A stretch of DNA of 64,000 nt, taken from the NCBI GenBank assembly GCA_029449235.1, contig JANATG010000006.1, positions 1,116,001 to 1,180,000 of the forward strand. Direction: 5' to 3'. A program made the translations under genes and the position numbers. The notes beneath the pieces were generated by a model. The model had not been told where the DNA came from. It ran no database searches and worked only from the letters and a program-made list of their open reading frames with translations. The stretch's first letter is position 1. Each line of letters opens with the position of its first letter. This document shows positions 26,291-36,873 of the stretch, one piece after another. Source of the stretch: Linnemannia schmuckeri (taxonomy: Eukaryota > Mortierellomycota > Mortierellomycetes > Mortierellales > Mortierellaceae).

Positions 26291-27055
26291 ATTGCACGAG
26301 CGTGTTTTGTTTGTTATTTGGTTTTTTGTGGGAAGAGGAAGAGAGGAGTTGAATTTTTGAGTTATTCTTTTGCAGGGTGAGAATTGATTTATATAAACGA
26401 CCAAGATGGGAAGAAGGTTCGTCCCACTTTTTGAACGGGTAGGGAAGTATGGGAGAGACTGAAGGAATAATGGAGCGTGGGAGAAAAATGTAAGATTGTG
26501 CATGTGAGTGAGTGTATGTGGTAACGCGTGAAGATATTCGATATTCTGGGATCCTGGTTGTCGTCTTGGGAATCATAGGGGTTAGCAGGTTGTCGTAAGA
26601 TCGTAGGATGTTCTTAGGAGATGCTACTAGATCCTGTCAATCTCATCCAAAACTGAAAGTCAATGAAAAAGGGACGAAAATTAGAAAAGATACATTCCCT
26701 CCAATATCTGGCAGTTCTTGGGATGAGCTTTTCTACATGTGGGAGAGGGGATTGCTATTTTTACGTTCAACCGAGATAACGTGAAGTGCATACACTAATT
26801 CTTCCTTCTTCTGTTCATCCTAGAACGTTTTATTCGTTCCATTGTTGCATAACATGGCAAGCGTGGGGAAGAAACAAACGCGGCCAAAAAGGTTAGAATA
26901 GTGGTAGTCAAAGCACGAAGCGCGTTTTTTTATGAACATCGAAATGGTGACTGCTTTTACTGGTGAGCGCCTGATGACCGACCGCATGCGTACTTTAGCT
27001 CGAACGATAGCACTTTTGGGGCCGCTTTTTGATTCAATCACACAACATAAAACAG
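26291..27055. other. Divergent upstream region, CAP copy 2 / Nudix gene
   Basis: Shared upstream DNA of two divergent genes. It holds a TATA box for the minus-strand gene. Nothing else could be recognised. Confidence 0.45.
26388..26395 (-). promoter_or_regulatory. TATA box of CAP copy 2
   Basis: The minus strand reads TATATAAA about 100 nt before the former start codon. It is a textbook TATA element in the expected place for a strongly expressed secreted-protein gene. Confidence 0.55.
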
Positions 27056-28834
27056 ATGCATTCGACAGCAGCAGGAGTAGCAGTAACAACTGGAGCAGCA
27101 GCAGCAAAGAGCATGGCCATGGGCATGGTCCACTCGGCGGCACAGCAGACCTTGAAACGATCCCTTTCCAGCTTCACCGTACCTCGAGCAGTGGGATCGT
27201 CATGGACTCATCGTTGTCATCCTTGCACCACCAGCAGCCCCCGTGCTACATTACGACATCACACCCATCTACTCCGTCATCAGATGACAGAAAGACCTGC
27301 TACAATAGCAGCTGTTGTCGATCTTCTAGGGGGTGCGAGAGAGTTCTCGTCAAGTGCTACCGCTGCTACTGCCCATGCAAAAACAGGAACGACTACAACA
27401 GACGATACGACATCAATTGAGTCGGCGGGATCAACAAGTACTGGTAGTGCTTGGACAGCCAAGGACCCCATCCAATTAGACGCGCCCTTCCTCAACATGG
27501 TCAAGCAGCGTTTAGAGGAAAAGGATGATACCAGTGCCTATTTCATGCATTGTAAGGAAGATCCTGTTCGTCAGGCGGGCGTTTTCATGGTAAGAAGAGA
27601 TAGGAAAAATAGTGCTGATTTGATCCTTTTACGAAGAAAGAAGAAGCTCCTCCGTTTTTGATTTATTTTTCTCTTCTCCTTTTTTTGCTTATTCCCTCGT
27701 TGACATGTTGCTCGCTAGGATGTCAGCCCCTTCCTTCGGTCTCACTCTCTCGCTCACTCTCTTCCTCTCTCGCTAACTCTTTCTTTTTTTCTTTCTCTCC
27801 GATCTGTCGTGATCTCTCATCCGTCTTGGCCATGCCAATAGCCACTCTGCATATACAAGGGGGTGCCAAGCGTTCTATTCACCATCCGAGCGACACACAT
27901 GAGGAACCATCGAGGAGAAGTGAGGTAATACGACGTTCATGTACAAGGACACGACAGGATTCTCTTACGGGATTGGTCATGTCATCAGTGGATCAACAAG
28001 CAACTTCTCGACGTTAAAGGAAAAAACCAGGAAAAAACCAGGAAAAAAACCAGGAAGAGGGAAAAAAATGCTGTTGCTTTAGTGTCATGCCTGCCTGCCC
28101 GCAGCTCGATCTGTTACTATGAGACCCCCTTCTCTCATCGCGCATATTCATATATTCTTTGGGCGTCGTTGTGGATGATTCAGCCGTTTTTATTCGTACG
28201 CTCTTCGCGTCTTAACCCTTTTTTCTTTTGTAGTTTCCCAGGAGGCAAACGTGACCCGACCGATATGTCAGTACTCGACACTGCTCTCCGGGAAATGGAA
28301 GAGGAAATCTTCATTTCTCGGGACAAGGTCGAGGTCCTGGGCGAATGTGCACCTTTACCCAACAAGGGCTGCACCATGAAAGTTCATCCATTTGTCGGAT
28401 ACATCAAGGAACCGATCGAGGATCTGAACTCAATCATGTTTAACAAGGATGAGGTCCAGAAGGTCTTTACAGTGCCCCTGCAGGATCTGATGAACCCTGA
28501 AAAGAGATCGATGGTCCAATTTCGGAACTCGAAATTCTTGTACCCGGTCTGGAAGGTGGATGAGGAGAATATTACTATCTGGGGGCTCACTGCCTTTATC
28601 ATCGATGGTACGTATTCTATGAGGAAGAGGATGTGCGTTCTGCTTGATGTTCGTATTTTTGTCCGCTCGTATCTCCATGTCTCCCCATCGATACCTGACA
28701 GTATCTTTTCACCCTCTTGCATTTCGATTATAGGCGTGTTGCGAAGGATTGCAGACAAAGGACCGGCACAGGCGATCGAGATACCAAAAGGAGCCACGGC
28801 GGAGAAATACCGTCCACCCAAGCCATCCGCGTAA
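27056..28834 (+). CDS. Nudix hydrolase, CoA diphosphatase type (NUDT7/8, Pcd1-like)
   Basis: Predicted to cleave coenzyme A or its derivatives to 3',5'-ADP and phosphopantetheine. Four exons join in frame: 27056-27589, 27842-27924, 28234-28607 and 28734-28834. The exon 2/3 junction rebuilds the CoA-specific motif: LFTIRATHMRNHRGEVSFPG ahead of GGKRDPTDMSVLDTALRE and MEEEI, the Nudix box with its catalytic glutamates. The first ~150 residues are Ala/Ser/Thr-rich with scattered Arg and Lys and lack acidic residues at the start, suggesting mitochondrial import. The start is the ATG at 27056 (MHSTAAGVAV). The protein ends RPPKPSA with TAA at 28832-28834. That stop overlaps a GTAAGT, so an alternative spliced C-terminus is conceivable, but no acceptor keeps a useful frame. 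Confidence 0.88.
28019..28060 (+). repeat. Short tandem CCAGGAAAAAA repeat in Nudix intron 2
   Basis: About three copies of an 11-12 base unit (ccaggaaaaaa) within the intron between 27924 and 28234. Confidence 0.7.
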
Positions 28835-29299
28835 GTCCATTGCGACGATCAATACCATCTCCCCTTTTTCTCACCTCCTACTCATTAACAGAGCAAACAC
28901 TCACGCCTATTATTTGCTGTCATAGATTTGTTTAAACCATAGAACGGAGTATTAGAACCATGCTCTCAGATGGCAATCAAGGATAGATGCCATTTGCTAT
29001 TTTTTTTTATTGAGTTACAGTTGTTGTTGAGACATTTGTCAGGTTGAATGCTAGTGTGTGTCTTGTTGTATATGCTACTTGTAGATGTGTATGAAGATGC
29101 AAATGTGTAATGGCTTCAGTCGTATTCCATTTGTTGTTGCGTGTCTGTGTATGCATGTATCTGTTGTATGTTGCTGCTGCTGTGCAGGTGAGGCGGTCAC
29201 CCCAGATCCGCATTCGAGTTCGAGTCCCCGTGACGCCAGGATTGTTTCACAAGCTAGTCGAGTTTTCCTCGCGCAGCAGCCCAGTCCTTCTCCAACGCG
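28835..29299. other. Convergent 3' region with a possible orphan exon
   Basis: This lies between the stop of the Nudix gene (plus) and the predicted end of the minus-strand gene. From about 29188 a plus-strand frame runs to TAG at 29353-29355. It reads VRRSPQIRIRVRVPVTPG then LFHKLVEFSS and has a good acceptor (ctgctgtgcag) before it. No donor exon with compatible phase was found, so it is recorded only as a possible exon. Confidence 0.35.
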
Positions 29300-29540
29300 T
29301 CATAGTTCAAAATGTCCAGGGTCTAATAGAGAGTGCAAAGATTTTCGATGCGTAGAACTGTAATAAGTAGGGTGCTTTTCTGTTGAGTAATCTGAAACAA
29401 AAAGAAGCGAAAAGCGCACCTTACGGCGAGGGGTAGTGGTGGTGACGGTGGCAGAGCCCTGATCCCCGCTGAGATCCGTGACCCTAAAGTCTCCGGTTCT
29501 ATCCCCCGAATCATTTTCATAGCTGTACAAAAAGGCAAAG

Positions 29541-29581
<41 letters not shown>

Positions 29582-30699
29582 TCTTAAATATCCTTCCTTT
29601 CTTACATCCCAAGCTTTAATCATTCAGTCACGAACAGGCTGCTCGACTTACATCAACATCTGATCGACAGCATCTTGGACCTCTTCAACAACACGAAGGC
29701 CGACATCACTGGGAGGGGCATCAGTAGCAGGAGCTACCTCCACTACCGAGGTGATCGTAGCAGAGGTGACGGAGTCGATGATGGTGGCTTTAATTGCAGT
29801 TTCGTCCATAGTCTTGACATCCTTGTCGGTCGTGATCATTGTAGTTGTAGTTGACGAGTCCGACGATGCAATTGAGCCACCGCTGATCATCTTCCAGATG
29901 GCTGGGTTGTGGACCGACTCTTTGCGCTTGGAGGCGGGTCGAGTATTGATCCCGTCTCCTTTGCCTTTCTGGATACGACGACTAAGGACGTAAGTGATGT
30001 GAAGCAAAAGTGGGTTGATGATCCGATCAGCCTCATTGATCAGTTCCTTCCAAAAATCGACGTACTGAAAAACATGCACAGATGATGAGAATACATACGT
30101 CTTGGTCGGGCGGTGGTATCTCAGCCAACCTTCCGCCTCATCCTCATCCTCTTCATTACTGCCCTCAACCTCAGAGGCGGTTCTCTTGTGAGCCTTGGAT
30201 CCCTCGCTCTCTTTGGCACTTGCAGCCCCTTTGGTCGATGTCTTCTTCTTCTTCTTGGTAGGGTCAGAGACCGAAGCAGAAGCAGGCGCAGAAGCGGAAG
30301 ACGACCCCTTGGGCTTGAACTTGGTAGCGGCAGCGTCGGCCTCTTTCTTCGCAGCATTGGCCTTGGCAGCGTCCTTCTTCGACTTTGCCTTTTGTTTCAG
30401 CTTTTGTTTCTTGTCGGTCTGGGCGTGGGCGGCGGTCGTCATTTTGATGTCTTTGTGGACCTTGCTTGTCTTTGAGGACCTGACCTTGGGGGTAGACTTG
30501 TGGCTGAACTTCTTGGAGTCTTGCGCTATTTCAAAGTTTTTATAAGGTGGTCGAAAACGCACATATGTTGGAGTGAGCAAGGCGGTCATAGCGTGGAGTT
30601 CTGACAGGATAACATCGATCAAAACAAAGAAGTGGATTGTGCGTTACGTTGCGACGACTCGGAGGTGAGTTCCTTGGTCTTGGTCGTGAGTGCATCCAT
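29300..30699 (-). CDS. Unrecognised Lys/Ala/Ser-rich protein
   Basis: I do not recognise the family. Exon 1 is 30648-30699 (MDALTTKTKELTSESSQ). It joins by phase to a long exon starting at 30600. This encodes a very basic central tract (about 30230-30460, repeats of Lys and Ala with KKKKKTSTKG), an acidic patch (EEDEDEAEG), then a more folded-looking part FWKELINEADRIINPLLLHI followed by TYVLSRRIQKGKG, and a Ser/Thr-rich, then acidic C-terminus. The basic tract suggests a nuclear or nucleolar location. The long exon can stop at DQMLM (about 29648), or splice at a GTAAGT (exon end 29652) to an exon starting 29522 that joins in frame (YENDSGDRTGDFRVTD) and runs to 29300. A 35-base A run lies in that last intron. 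Confidence 0.6.
29543..29577. repeat. 35-base A run
   Basis: An uninterrupted A run (T on the coding strand) just upstream of the predicted acceptor of the last exon of the minus-strand gene at 29300-30699. Confidence 0.85.
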
Positions 30700-30846
30700 T
30701 GTCAAAAGTGTCGAGTAGATGAGTGTGTGATGTGTGTGTGGGAGTGTGGGAGCGTTTGAGGAGAGGTTGAAAAAGCAAGAAAATGAAAGCTACAAACAAA
30801 AAGAAATTATCTTAGTGGCGTTCAATTTATTTGGTATCATTTGCTG

Positions 30847-32824
30847 CTATTTCATCGCGTTGGATGCAGCACACATGGACTTCAATTCGGAAGGGATGTC
30901 CATGGTCTTGATCCGATCGGGCAAGGACTCAAACTGGACCATAAGGTCACTCTCAGAGTGCCACGAGATATGACAGTGCATGGCCCGCATCCCCGAGTTA
31001 TCGTTCATAAACCGAACCACCGTCCATCCATACGCTGGAACCGTGATCGTGTCTCGACGCAAGGGGTTGACCAACTCCAGTGGTGTCACTCCGGGTTGGT
31101 AATTTTCATGACCCCATCCTAAGACATAGAACACATGACCATGGAAATGGACTGGATGTGATCCTTCGTCGAGGTTGTTTAGAACTAGTTGAACTCCGTT
31201 CGTGGCGTTCAGAGGGATTACCCATTGAGAGGAGGTGTCAAAGGGGCTGATGCCTCGTTGGGACTGGAAGAGTGTCGAGTTGTTCATGAGCGGTCTCCAG
31301 GAGGTTTGGTTCATGTATCCCATGTTGACGTGGTCTTTACTGGTTGTCTGGAAGGAAATGTCGATGTGGTAGTTCGCGTCCGCAGGCAGGATAGGAACAG
31401 GAAAGTAGGGCTTAAGCATATCCAGAGTCAAGTCGACACATATAGCAACCCAGACACTAGAGCTCCAATCGACAGAGTTGGGTGGGTGTGTGTTGGTTGC
31501 ACCCTCGTAGTGGATGATGGCCTGGATACTTGGGTTCAGGGCTGGGTTCGGGGAGTTAAAGCAGTTGATATTCAACAGAGCTCGAACCCAGTAGTTGTCA
31601 ACAGCCTGGTTGGCATGGACCAGGACTGAGTATCGCTGAGCGACATGAACAGGAAGACGCTGGACCTGAACGGGTTGCATATCGACTCCATCGGCTTCAA
31701 TGACCGTCAGGTTATGATTATCGATCGAAAATTGAAAATTGGCAAAGCCTCCAGAGTTGATGATACGAACGTGGTAGGTGGTTCTGGCCATGAAGTCAAA
31801 CACGGGCATGGGTGTGCCATTATTACACTTGTTGCCGGTAGGGAAGAGGGCCTGAGAATCTCTGGAGCAATCAAATGTACCGCGACCGTTGATGACACCG
31901 CTGTCCGGGACGGGTTCGGTTCCCTCACTCTCGGGGCTGAGGTACCAGGAGACGAGGGATCCAGAATCGGTATGATAATGATCGGCGATCATCATGATGA
32001 CACCCTCCTGGTACTCTGTCAGATGTGGTTCTTCCGTACTGTGGATGATCAGGGGCCCATAGAGACCGTCGATGTACTGAGATGCGGCGTGAGCATGCCA
32101 CCAATAGGTGTCCCATTGATTTGATACCGTGAAGTTGTAGGTGAAACTCTGGCCTGGAGGGATCGCACATTGAGTCACGCCGACGGTACCATCCATTCAG
32201 TTGGTTCCTAGTCATACAAAAAGAGATGGAATCTGTGAGTAATAAGAAGGTCCCAGATTTGGAATGTAAAATTACAAAAGCATAGCGGAGGAATATGTCG
32301 CTCGTAGTTACCATTTTGGAACATGCCATGCCAATGGATGACGGTGCCGTTCACAATGTTGTTGGTGACCTTGACCACAATCCTGTCGCCAGTGTTTGCC
32401 TCAACCAAAGGGCCAGGGGACATTCCTGTGCATGCATTGTTAATCACCAATCCTAGTCAGCTATTGCACTTATATCTTGTTTATCTTATTTAGAGAAAAT
32501 GATTAAAATAGAAGTGCATGCCGTTGACGAGAAGCATGGGTCGCTCAAAACCATCAGAGGCAATGGTCTGCTGTGAGATGGTCCACTCATAGTAACGGGT
32601 TGTAGGTGTCCGAGTAATAGAAAAATTCTTGCTGAGAAGAAATTCCGAAGGCTGGTTCCAGGCCTCCGCGAAATCGGATCCCAAGTCCAAACCAGAGGAA
32701 TTGTTGTGCCTCGCAATCCAAAGACGAAACCAAGGACAACCGCCAGGGCTGCGATGAGGAAAACTGCAATGGAGATGAGTGGGCAGCAGAGGAGCGCATT
32801 CCTTTTCTTTTGTGGTTTCTCCAT
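30847..32824 (-). pseudogene. Laccase-like multicopper oxidase with N-terminal membrane anchor, disabled
   Basis: A copper oxidase of the laccase/ferroxidase family. The start ATG (32822-32824) opens MEKPQKKRNALLCC and a strong membrane segment, ISIAVFLIAALAVVLGFVFG, so the protein would be a type II membrane or anchored form. Copper ligands are all readable: HWHG (exon near 32330), WWHAH, HPVHFHGH and HCHISWH. Two lesions are seen. Near 32676-32681 the frame changes between VWTWDP and DFAEAWNQPSEF, consistent with loss of one base. TGA stands at 32197-32199 where TNWMDG is expected (Trp). The intron after LLVNG uses a GC donor (G|GCATGC) and joins to MSPGPLVEANTGD in phase. The last 450 codons are open to TAG at 30847. 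It could be a recent pseudogene, or a gene whose sequence has two base errors. Confidence 0.8.
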
Positions 32825-33918
32825 GACAATGATATGTTGAGATGTTGGACAAGTGGAAGGAGGTTCAAGGTGGGAAGTCGGAAGTAACGGGACAAGAACA
32901 AAAAGAAGGATCTGATCAGCGAGGTAGTTCTTGCTTTTTATTAAGTTTCTTAAAACAACTTTGAACAAGAGGATGTCGTTTTGGTGAAGAGAAAGAAAGG
33001 ATTTTAATCTTCGGATATACTTCGGTTGATCGAAGGAAGGTGGGCTTGCCAGGAGAAACCAAATGTTGCATGAGGTTGCCATCTCATTCATTGGCGCAAG
33101 AAAACGTGTTGTTTACGCCAATGAGAACATTAATCCACTTTCCACTCCCAACGGTCTCCGTACTTGCCTTGTCTTCTTTTTTTCATCTCCAATCCGAATT
33201 GGTTGACACACATGCACACTGACAAGGCGAGGCATTATAAGCAACTTCTCACTTTCAAAAATGGATAACATGTTCTGTTGGACATTCTTGACTATCAACT
33301 CACCCACATGATTGCTTTGCCAACAGGAAGAGAAAGAAGGAGTGAAAGGGCGAAATGAAATAAGACACCAAATCATACAACCACGTTCGTTCCCAGGGGT
33401 ACACGGGTCCGGTCAAGCAAGTCGATTGGCCAGTTCCAGACAAGAGGACGGGGCACACTCAACTTTGTTTGTTTACCTCTTCTACTGGTTGTCTTGTTAC
33501 CCTGGGTAAATTAGGGTCCTATAAGCAGGCAACGTTTTCGTTTCCTTTGCGGGGACTGGTTGTCTTCGTTTTTAATCATTGTAACGGTTTTTTGTTGTTC
33601 ATTGGTGCAATCGTGTGTTAAGAAGAAGAAAAGAAAAAACGAAGAACGACAGCCTCCCTCCACGTCCTTTGTATGTCCAACCACACAAATATTTCCAAAA
33701 GCGATCGAAATGGAAGTCCCAATTTCACCATTCACAGGCATAGAGATCGAGCAGGGGACAACATCCAAATAGCTAGGATATGAGAGCACTCATTGCTTAC
33801 TGGTCATTTTTTCAACAAGCGATGACATTGCATCGCGCCCACTTATTTGTGCTCACTTTTGGTCTACTTTATTCTCACAAGCTTGTACTGCAAAAGTACC
33901 ACTTCGGAAAAGCCAAAT

Positions 33919-33919
<1 letters not shown>

Positions 33920-33958
<39 letters not shown>
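33920..33958. repeat. 39-base T run
   Basis: The longest mononucleotide run in the window, intergenic. Confidence 0.9.
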
Positions 33959-34268
33959 CCATCTCCTTCATTTTCATTTTCGGCAGCTGGCACGATACAT
34001 GTATACAAAGTTGTCCCTGGACACACAAAAAACGACATACTCTGTCTGTCATTGGCCTCGCCTCCGGAAAACGATTGTCATTCGCAGGATGGGCACCAGC
34101 ATGTGTTTCTGAACTGGCCACTTACTGCAGGAGTTTAAAACGCGCACCACTCCTTCCATTGCCTGCCGTCCTGTTTAGGTAGCATTTTTCCGGAAAAACG
34201 CATCCATCGACCGTTGCAGTTATTGTTCTTAACCATGGCATCCCTTTCTCATTGATTCTTCGTTCGAC

Positions 34269-34274
34269 TATATA
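34269..34274 (+). promoter_or_regulatory. TATA box of the phosphoesterase gene
   Basis: TATATA about 90 nt before the ATG at 34361. Confidence 0.55.
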
Positions 34275-34360
34275 GCCAAGTCCTTTACCCCTGTTCATCG
34301 ATTCTTCACCCTCGCTCTTATTCCATAGTCTGTCCACTACTCTCATATACCCAAAAAGCC

Positions 34361-35411
34361 ATGTTGTTCAAGTCCCTTGTCTCGCTTGCTGCCATTGCTT
34401 CGGCCGCCGCTGCCGCCGTCGTCAAAGGCCTTTGACCACATCTTCATCATCTTTCTCGAAAACACCGATTACGACAAGGCCGCCACCGACTCAACCTCCG
34501 TGTCTTACTTCCCCGATGCCGTGCACCTGAACAACTACTATGGTGTCACCCATCCCTCCGAGCCCAACTACATTGCCGCCTCTGGTGGAGACTACTTCGG
34601 CATGGCCGACGATGACTTTTATGCCATCCTCTTGAACTACACCACCATTGTCGACCTCTTGGAGCCCAAGGGTTTGACCTGGAGAGCCTACCAGGAGGAT
34701 GCTCCCACGCCTTGCTTCAAGGACTTCCAGAGCAACGGCAAGTACTTCCGCAAGCACAACCTCTTCATCATCTATGACAGCATTACCAACAACGCCACCC
34801 GCTGCAACAACGTCGTCCCCGCGACCCAGCTTCAGGCCGATGTTGCCGCTGGCAACATGCCCAATTATGCCTTCTATACCCCTAACATGGTCAACGATGG
34901 CCACAACAGCACCACCACCGTTGCCTCGGCCTGGCTGAAGGGCTTCTTGACGCCACTCTTGGCCGACAAGACCTTCATCAACAACATCTTGGTCGTTATC
35001 ATCTTTGACGAGACCGAGACCTACACCCTCCCCAACCGCGTTCTGACTCTCCTCCTTGGAGATTCTGTCGCGGCCTTAAAGAATACCACCGACTCGACCT
35101 TCTATACCCACTACTCGCTCCTCTCGACGATCGAGTCCAGCTGGGACCTGGGCAACCTCGGTCGCCAGGACACCAACACCACTGTCAACAACGTCTTTGA
35201 CTATGTTGCCAAGCTCACTGGTGCCAAGAACAACATTACTGTGGGACCTCTCTTGAATGAGACCATCTCAGGCTTCTTAATCCCTCCCCCTACCACCATC
35301 ACTACTCCTGGTTCCGCTCCCACCGGCAAGAAATCTGCTGCTTCTAAGACTGCTTCCAAGGCAGCCTTTGCCATTGCAGTCGTTGCGGGTGCCTTTGCTG
35401 TTTTGATCTAA
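34361..35411 (+). CDS. Secreted phosphoesterase / acid phosphatase (phosphoesterase family), one frameshift
   Basis: The family hydrolyses phosphomonoesters outside the cell (fungal acid phosphatase or phospholipase C-like fold). The ATG at 34361 encodes a signal peptide, MLFKSLVSLAAIASAAAAAV. After VVKG the frame changes and FDHIFIIFLENTDYDKAATD follows. This is explained by one extra C in GGCC at 34429-34430. The rest is one open frame to TAA at 35409-35411, with SYFPDAVHLNNYYGVTHPSE and PNYIAASGGDYF, typical of this family. Many N-glycosylation sequons are present, and the C-terminus is hydrophobic (AAFAIAVVAGAFAVLI) behind a Ser/Lys spacer, fitting a GPI anchor. Codon use is strongly C-ending, as in highly expressed genes. 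Whether the extra base is real cannot be decided here. If it is, no secreted protein is made. Confidence 0.82.
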
Positions 35412-35482
35412 GGATCTTGGCACCATTGTAAAGACCTACCCCACAAAAGGCGAATTTATTAGTCTTTTCAATACCCCATCCT

Positions 35483-35488
35483 AATAAA
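35483..35488 (+). terminator. AATAAA polyadenylation signal after the phosphoesterase gene
   Basis: AATAAA 72 nt after the stop codon, in the expected place for 3' end formation. Confidence 0.5.
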
Positions 35489-35762
35489 AACTTTTGCAAG
35501 CTCTCTCATTTTCGTGTCGATATCTCTTCGTTTTATTTTCTATCTTGATTCGTAAGTAACGATAAAACGGCACAAGGTGAGGTGGATGATAGAGGACAGC
35601 ACGCGCTTTAACTCAAATTTAAATTGTTGTCGTGAAAGTATGCCCCTTAAATTTCGATTGAGTACATGTTAAGAGTGCAAGTGCACAATCAGTTTGATCC
35701 CTCTCTATTGCAAAGCATATTTTTTACAGTACGACCCCGCAACCTCATATCCGTGATATGAA

Positions 35763-35803
35763 CCATCCATCCATCGGGAGCCATCCATCGGGAGCCATCC
35801 ATC
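35763..35803. repeat. 14-base tandem repeat CCATCCATCGGGAG
   Basis: About two and a half copies in the region upstream of eL31. Confidence 0.75.
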
Positions 35804-36124
35804 GATCGCCAACAGCCTGTGGCTATCTTTCAGGGATGCCAGCATCTAACATCTCAACAGCCCCACCTGTGACTACCAGCATTTGCTTAGAAATGTCGAT
35901 CGACCGACACTCATCAAACCTCAAGACTTGATGCTGATCACAACCAGCGATGAGGATGACACAAATTCAACGGCGACACAATCAAACCCAACCATCCACA
36001 CCACATACAACCTCCATACTCCTACAGGATTTATGCATCACCTGCAAAACAAGGAAAAACTTAAACCAGAGATCCCAAACTCATCTTGCGACTTCACTGT
36101 CTCGTCCATTTGATCATTTAGAAA

Positions 36125-36873
36125 ATGGCCAAGGAATCCAAGGGTACCAAGCGTTCTACCATCCACGACGTTGTCGCTCGTGAGTACACCATTCACTTGC
36201 ACAAGCACGTCCACGGCAGGTAAATATCTTGACTTGCTTCTCTTTGGCTTCATCGCGGGATTGTTTCGGTCTTTGAGTTCGAGGAATCTGTGGAGAGAGA
36301 GCCAGGATTGGAATATGATCTGGAGGAGGAGCTGAGCTCTAGCGGGACTGAGTTCTTGTCGTTTGATGAGAAGGACTGGCGGCTGGACAGGGGCATTGTT
36401 TTGACGGACGACATCAAAGTTAGGAACACGCTTGGACTCTGGATGCCTTCTGTTTGCGGACAGGGTTGTCTCGACAGCAAACATACGTCAACGAAGGCGC
36501 TGGCAGCAATTGGACGCGACTTGGCAATATCTCTGGGTTACCTACTCGAATTCGGAACTCTGATCACTCACTATTTTCCACATTTCTAAATTTCACCACC
36601 TACAGATCCTTCAAGAAGCGTGCTCCCCACGCCATCAAGGCCATCAAGGCCTTCGCCCAGAAGACCATGGGTACCTCGGATGTCCGTGTCGACCCTAGCT
36701 TGAACAAGCAGATCTGGTCCAAGGGTATCAAGACCGTCCAGCACCGCATCCGCGTCCGCTTGTCCCGCAAGCGTAACGACGATGAGGAGGCCAAGGAGAA
36801 GTTGTACACCTACGTCTCCTACGTTCCCGTCACCTCCTTCAAGGGCCTCGAGACCCAGGTCTGCGACGAGTAA
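36125..36873 (+). CDS. RPL31: 60S ribosomal protein eL31
   Basis: Component of the large ribosomal subunit near the peptide exit tunnel. Exon 1 is 36125-36219 (MAKESKGTKRSTIHDVVARE) and exon 2 is 36606-36873. The join is in phase within an Arg codon. Exon 2 reads SFKKRAPHAIKAIKAF, then TSDVRVDPSLNKQIW, then VQHRIRVRLSRKRND, and ends TQVCDE. The length of about 120 residues and the sequence are normal for eukaryotic L31. The single 386-base intron is larger than most in the window. Codon use is biased to C-ending codons, as expected for a ribosomal protein. The gene is intact. Confidence 0.96.

Larger units (their letters stand above)
32825..34360. other. Divergent upstream region, laccase / phosphoesterase
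   Basis: 1.5 kb between divergent secreted-enzyme genes. No coding region was seen. It contains a 39-base T run (33920-33958) and a TATA box for the right-hand gene. Confidence 0.5.
35412..36124. other. Phosphoesterase 3' region and eL31 promoter
   Basis: No coding region. It contains the polyadenylation signal of the left gene and a CCATCCATCGGGAG array near 35763-35803. The right end is the eL31 promoter and 5' UTR, in which no TATA box is evident. Confidence 0.45.

Noticed and set aside
29430..29510. GGTTCTATCCC as a tRNA B box
   Set aside because: It falls in a frame that looks coding on the minus strand, and no cloverleaf could be drawn.
36038..36484. 148-codon minus-strand frame across eL31 exon 1 and its intron
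   Set aside because: It lies antisense to the ribosomal protein exon and intron, has no recognisable motif and no conserved neighbours; treated as a chance frame.
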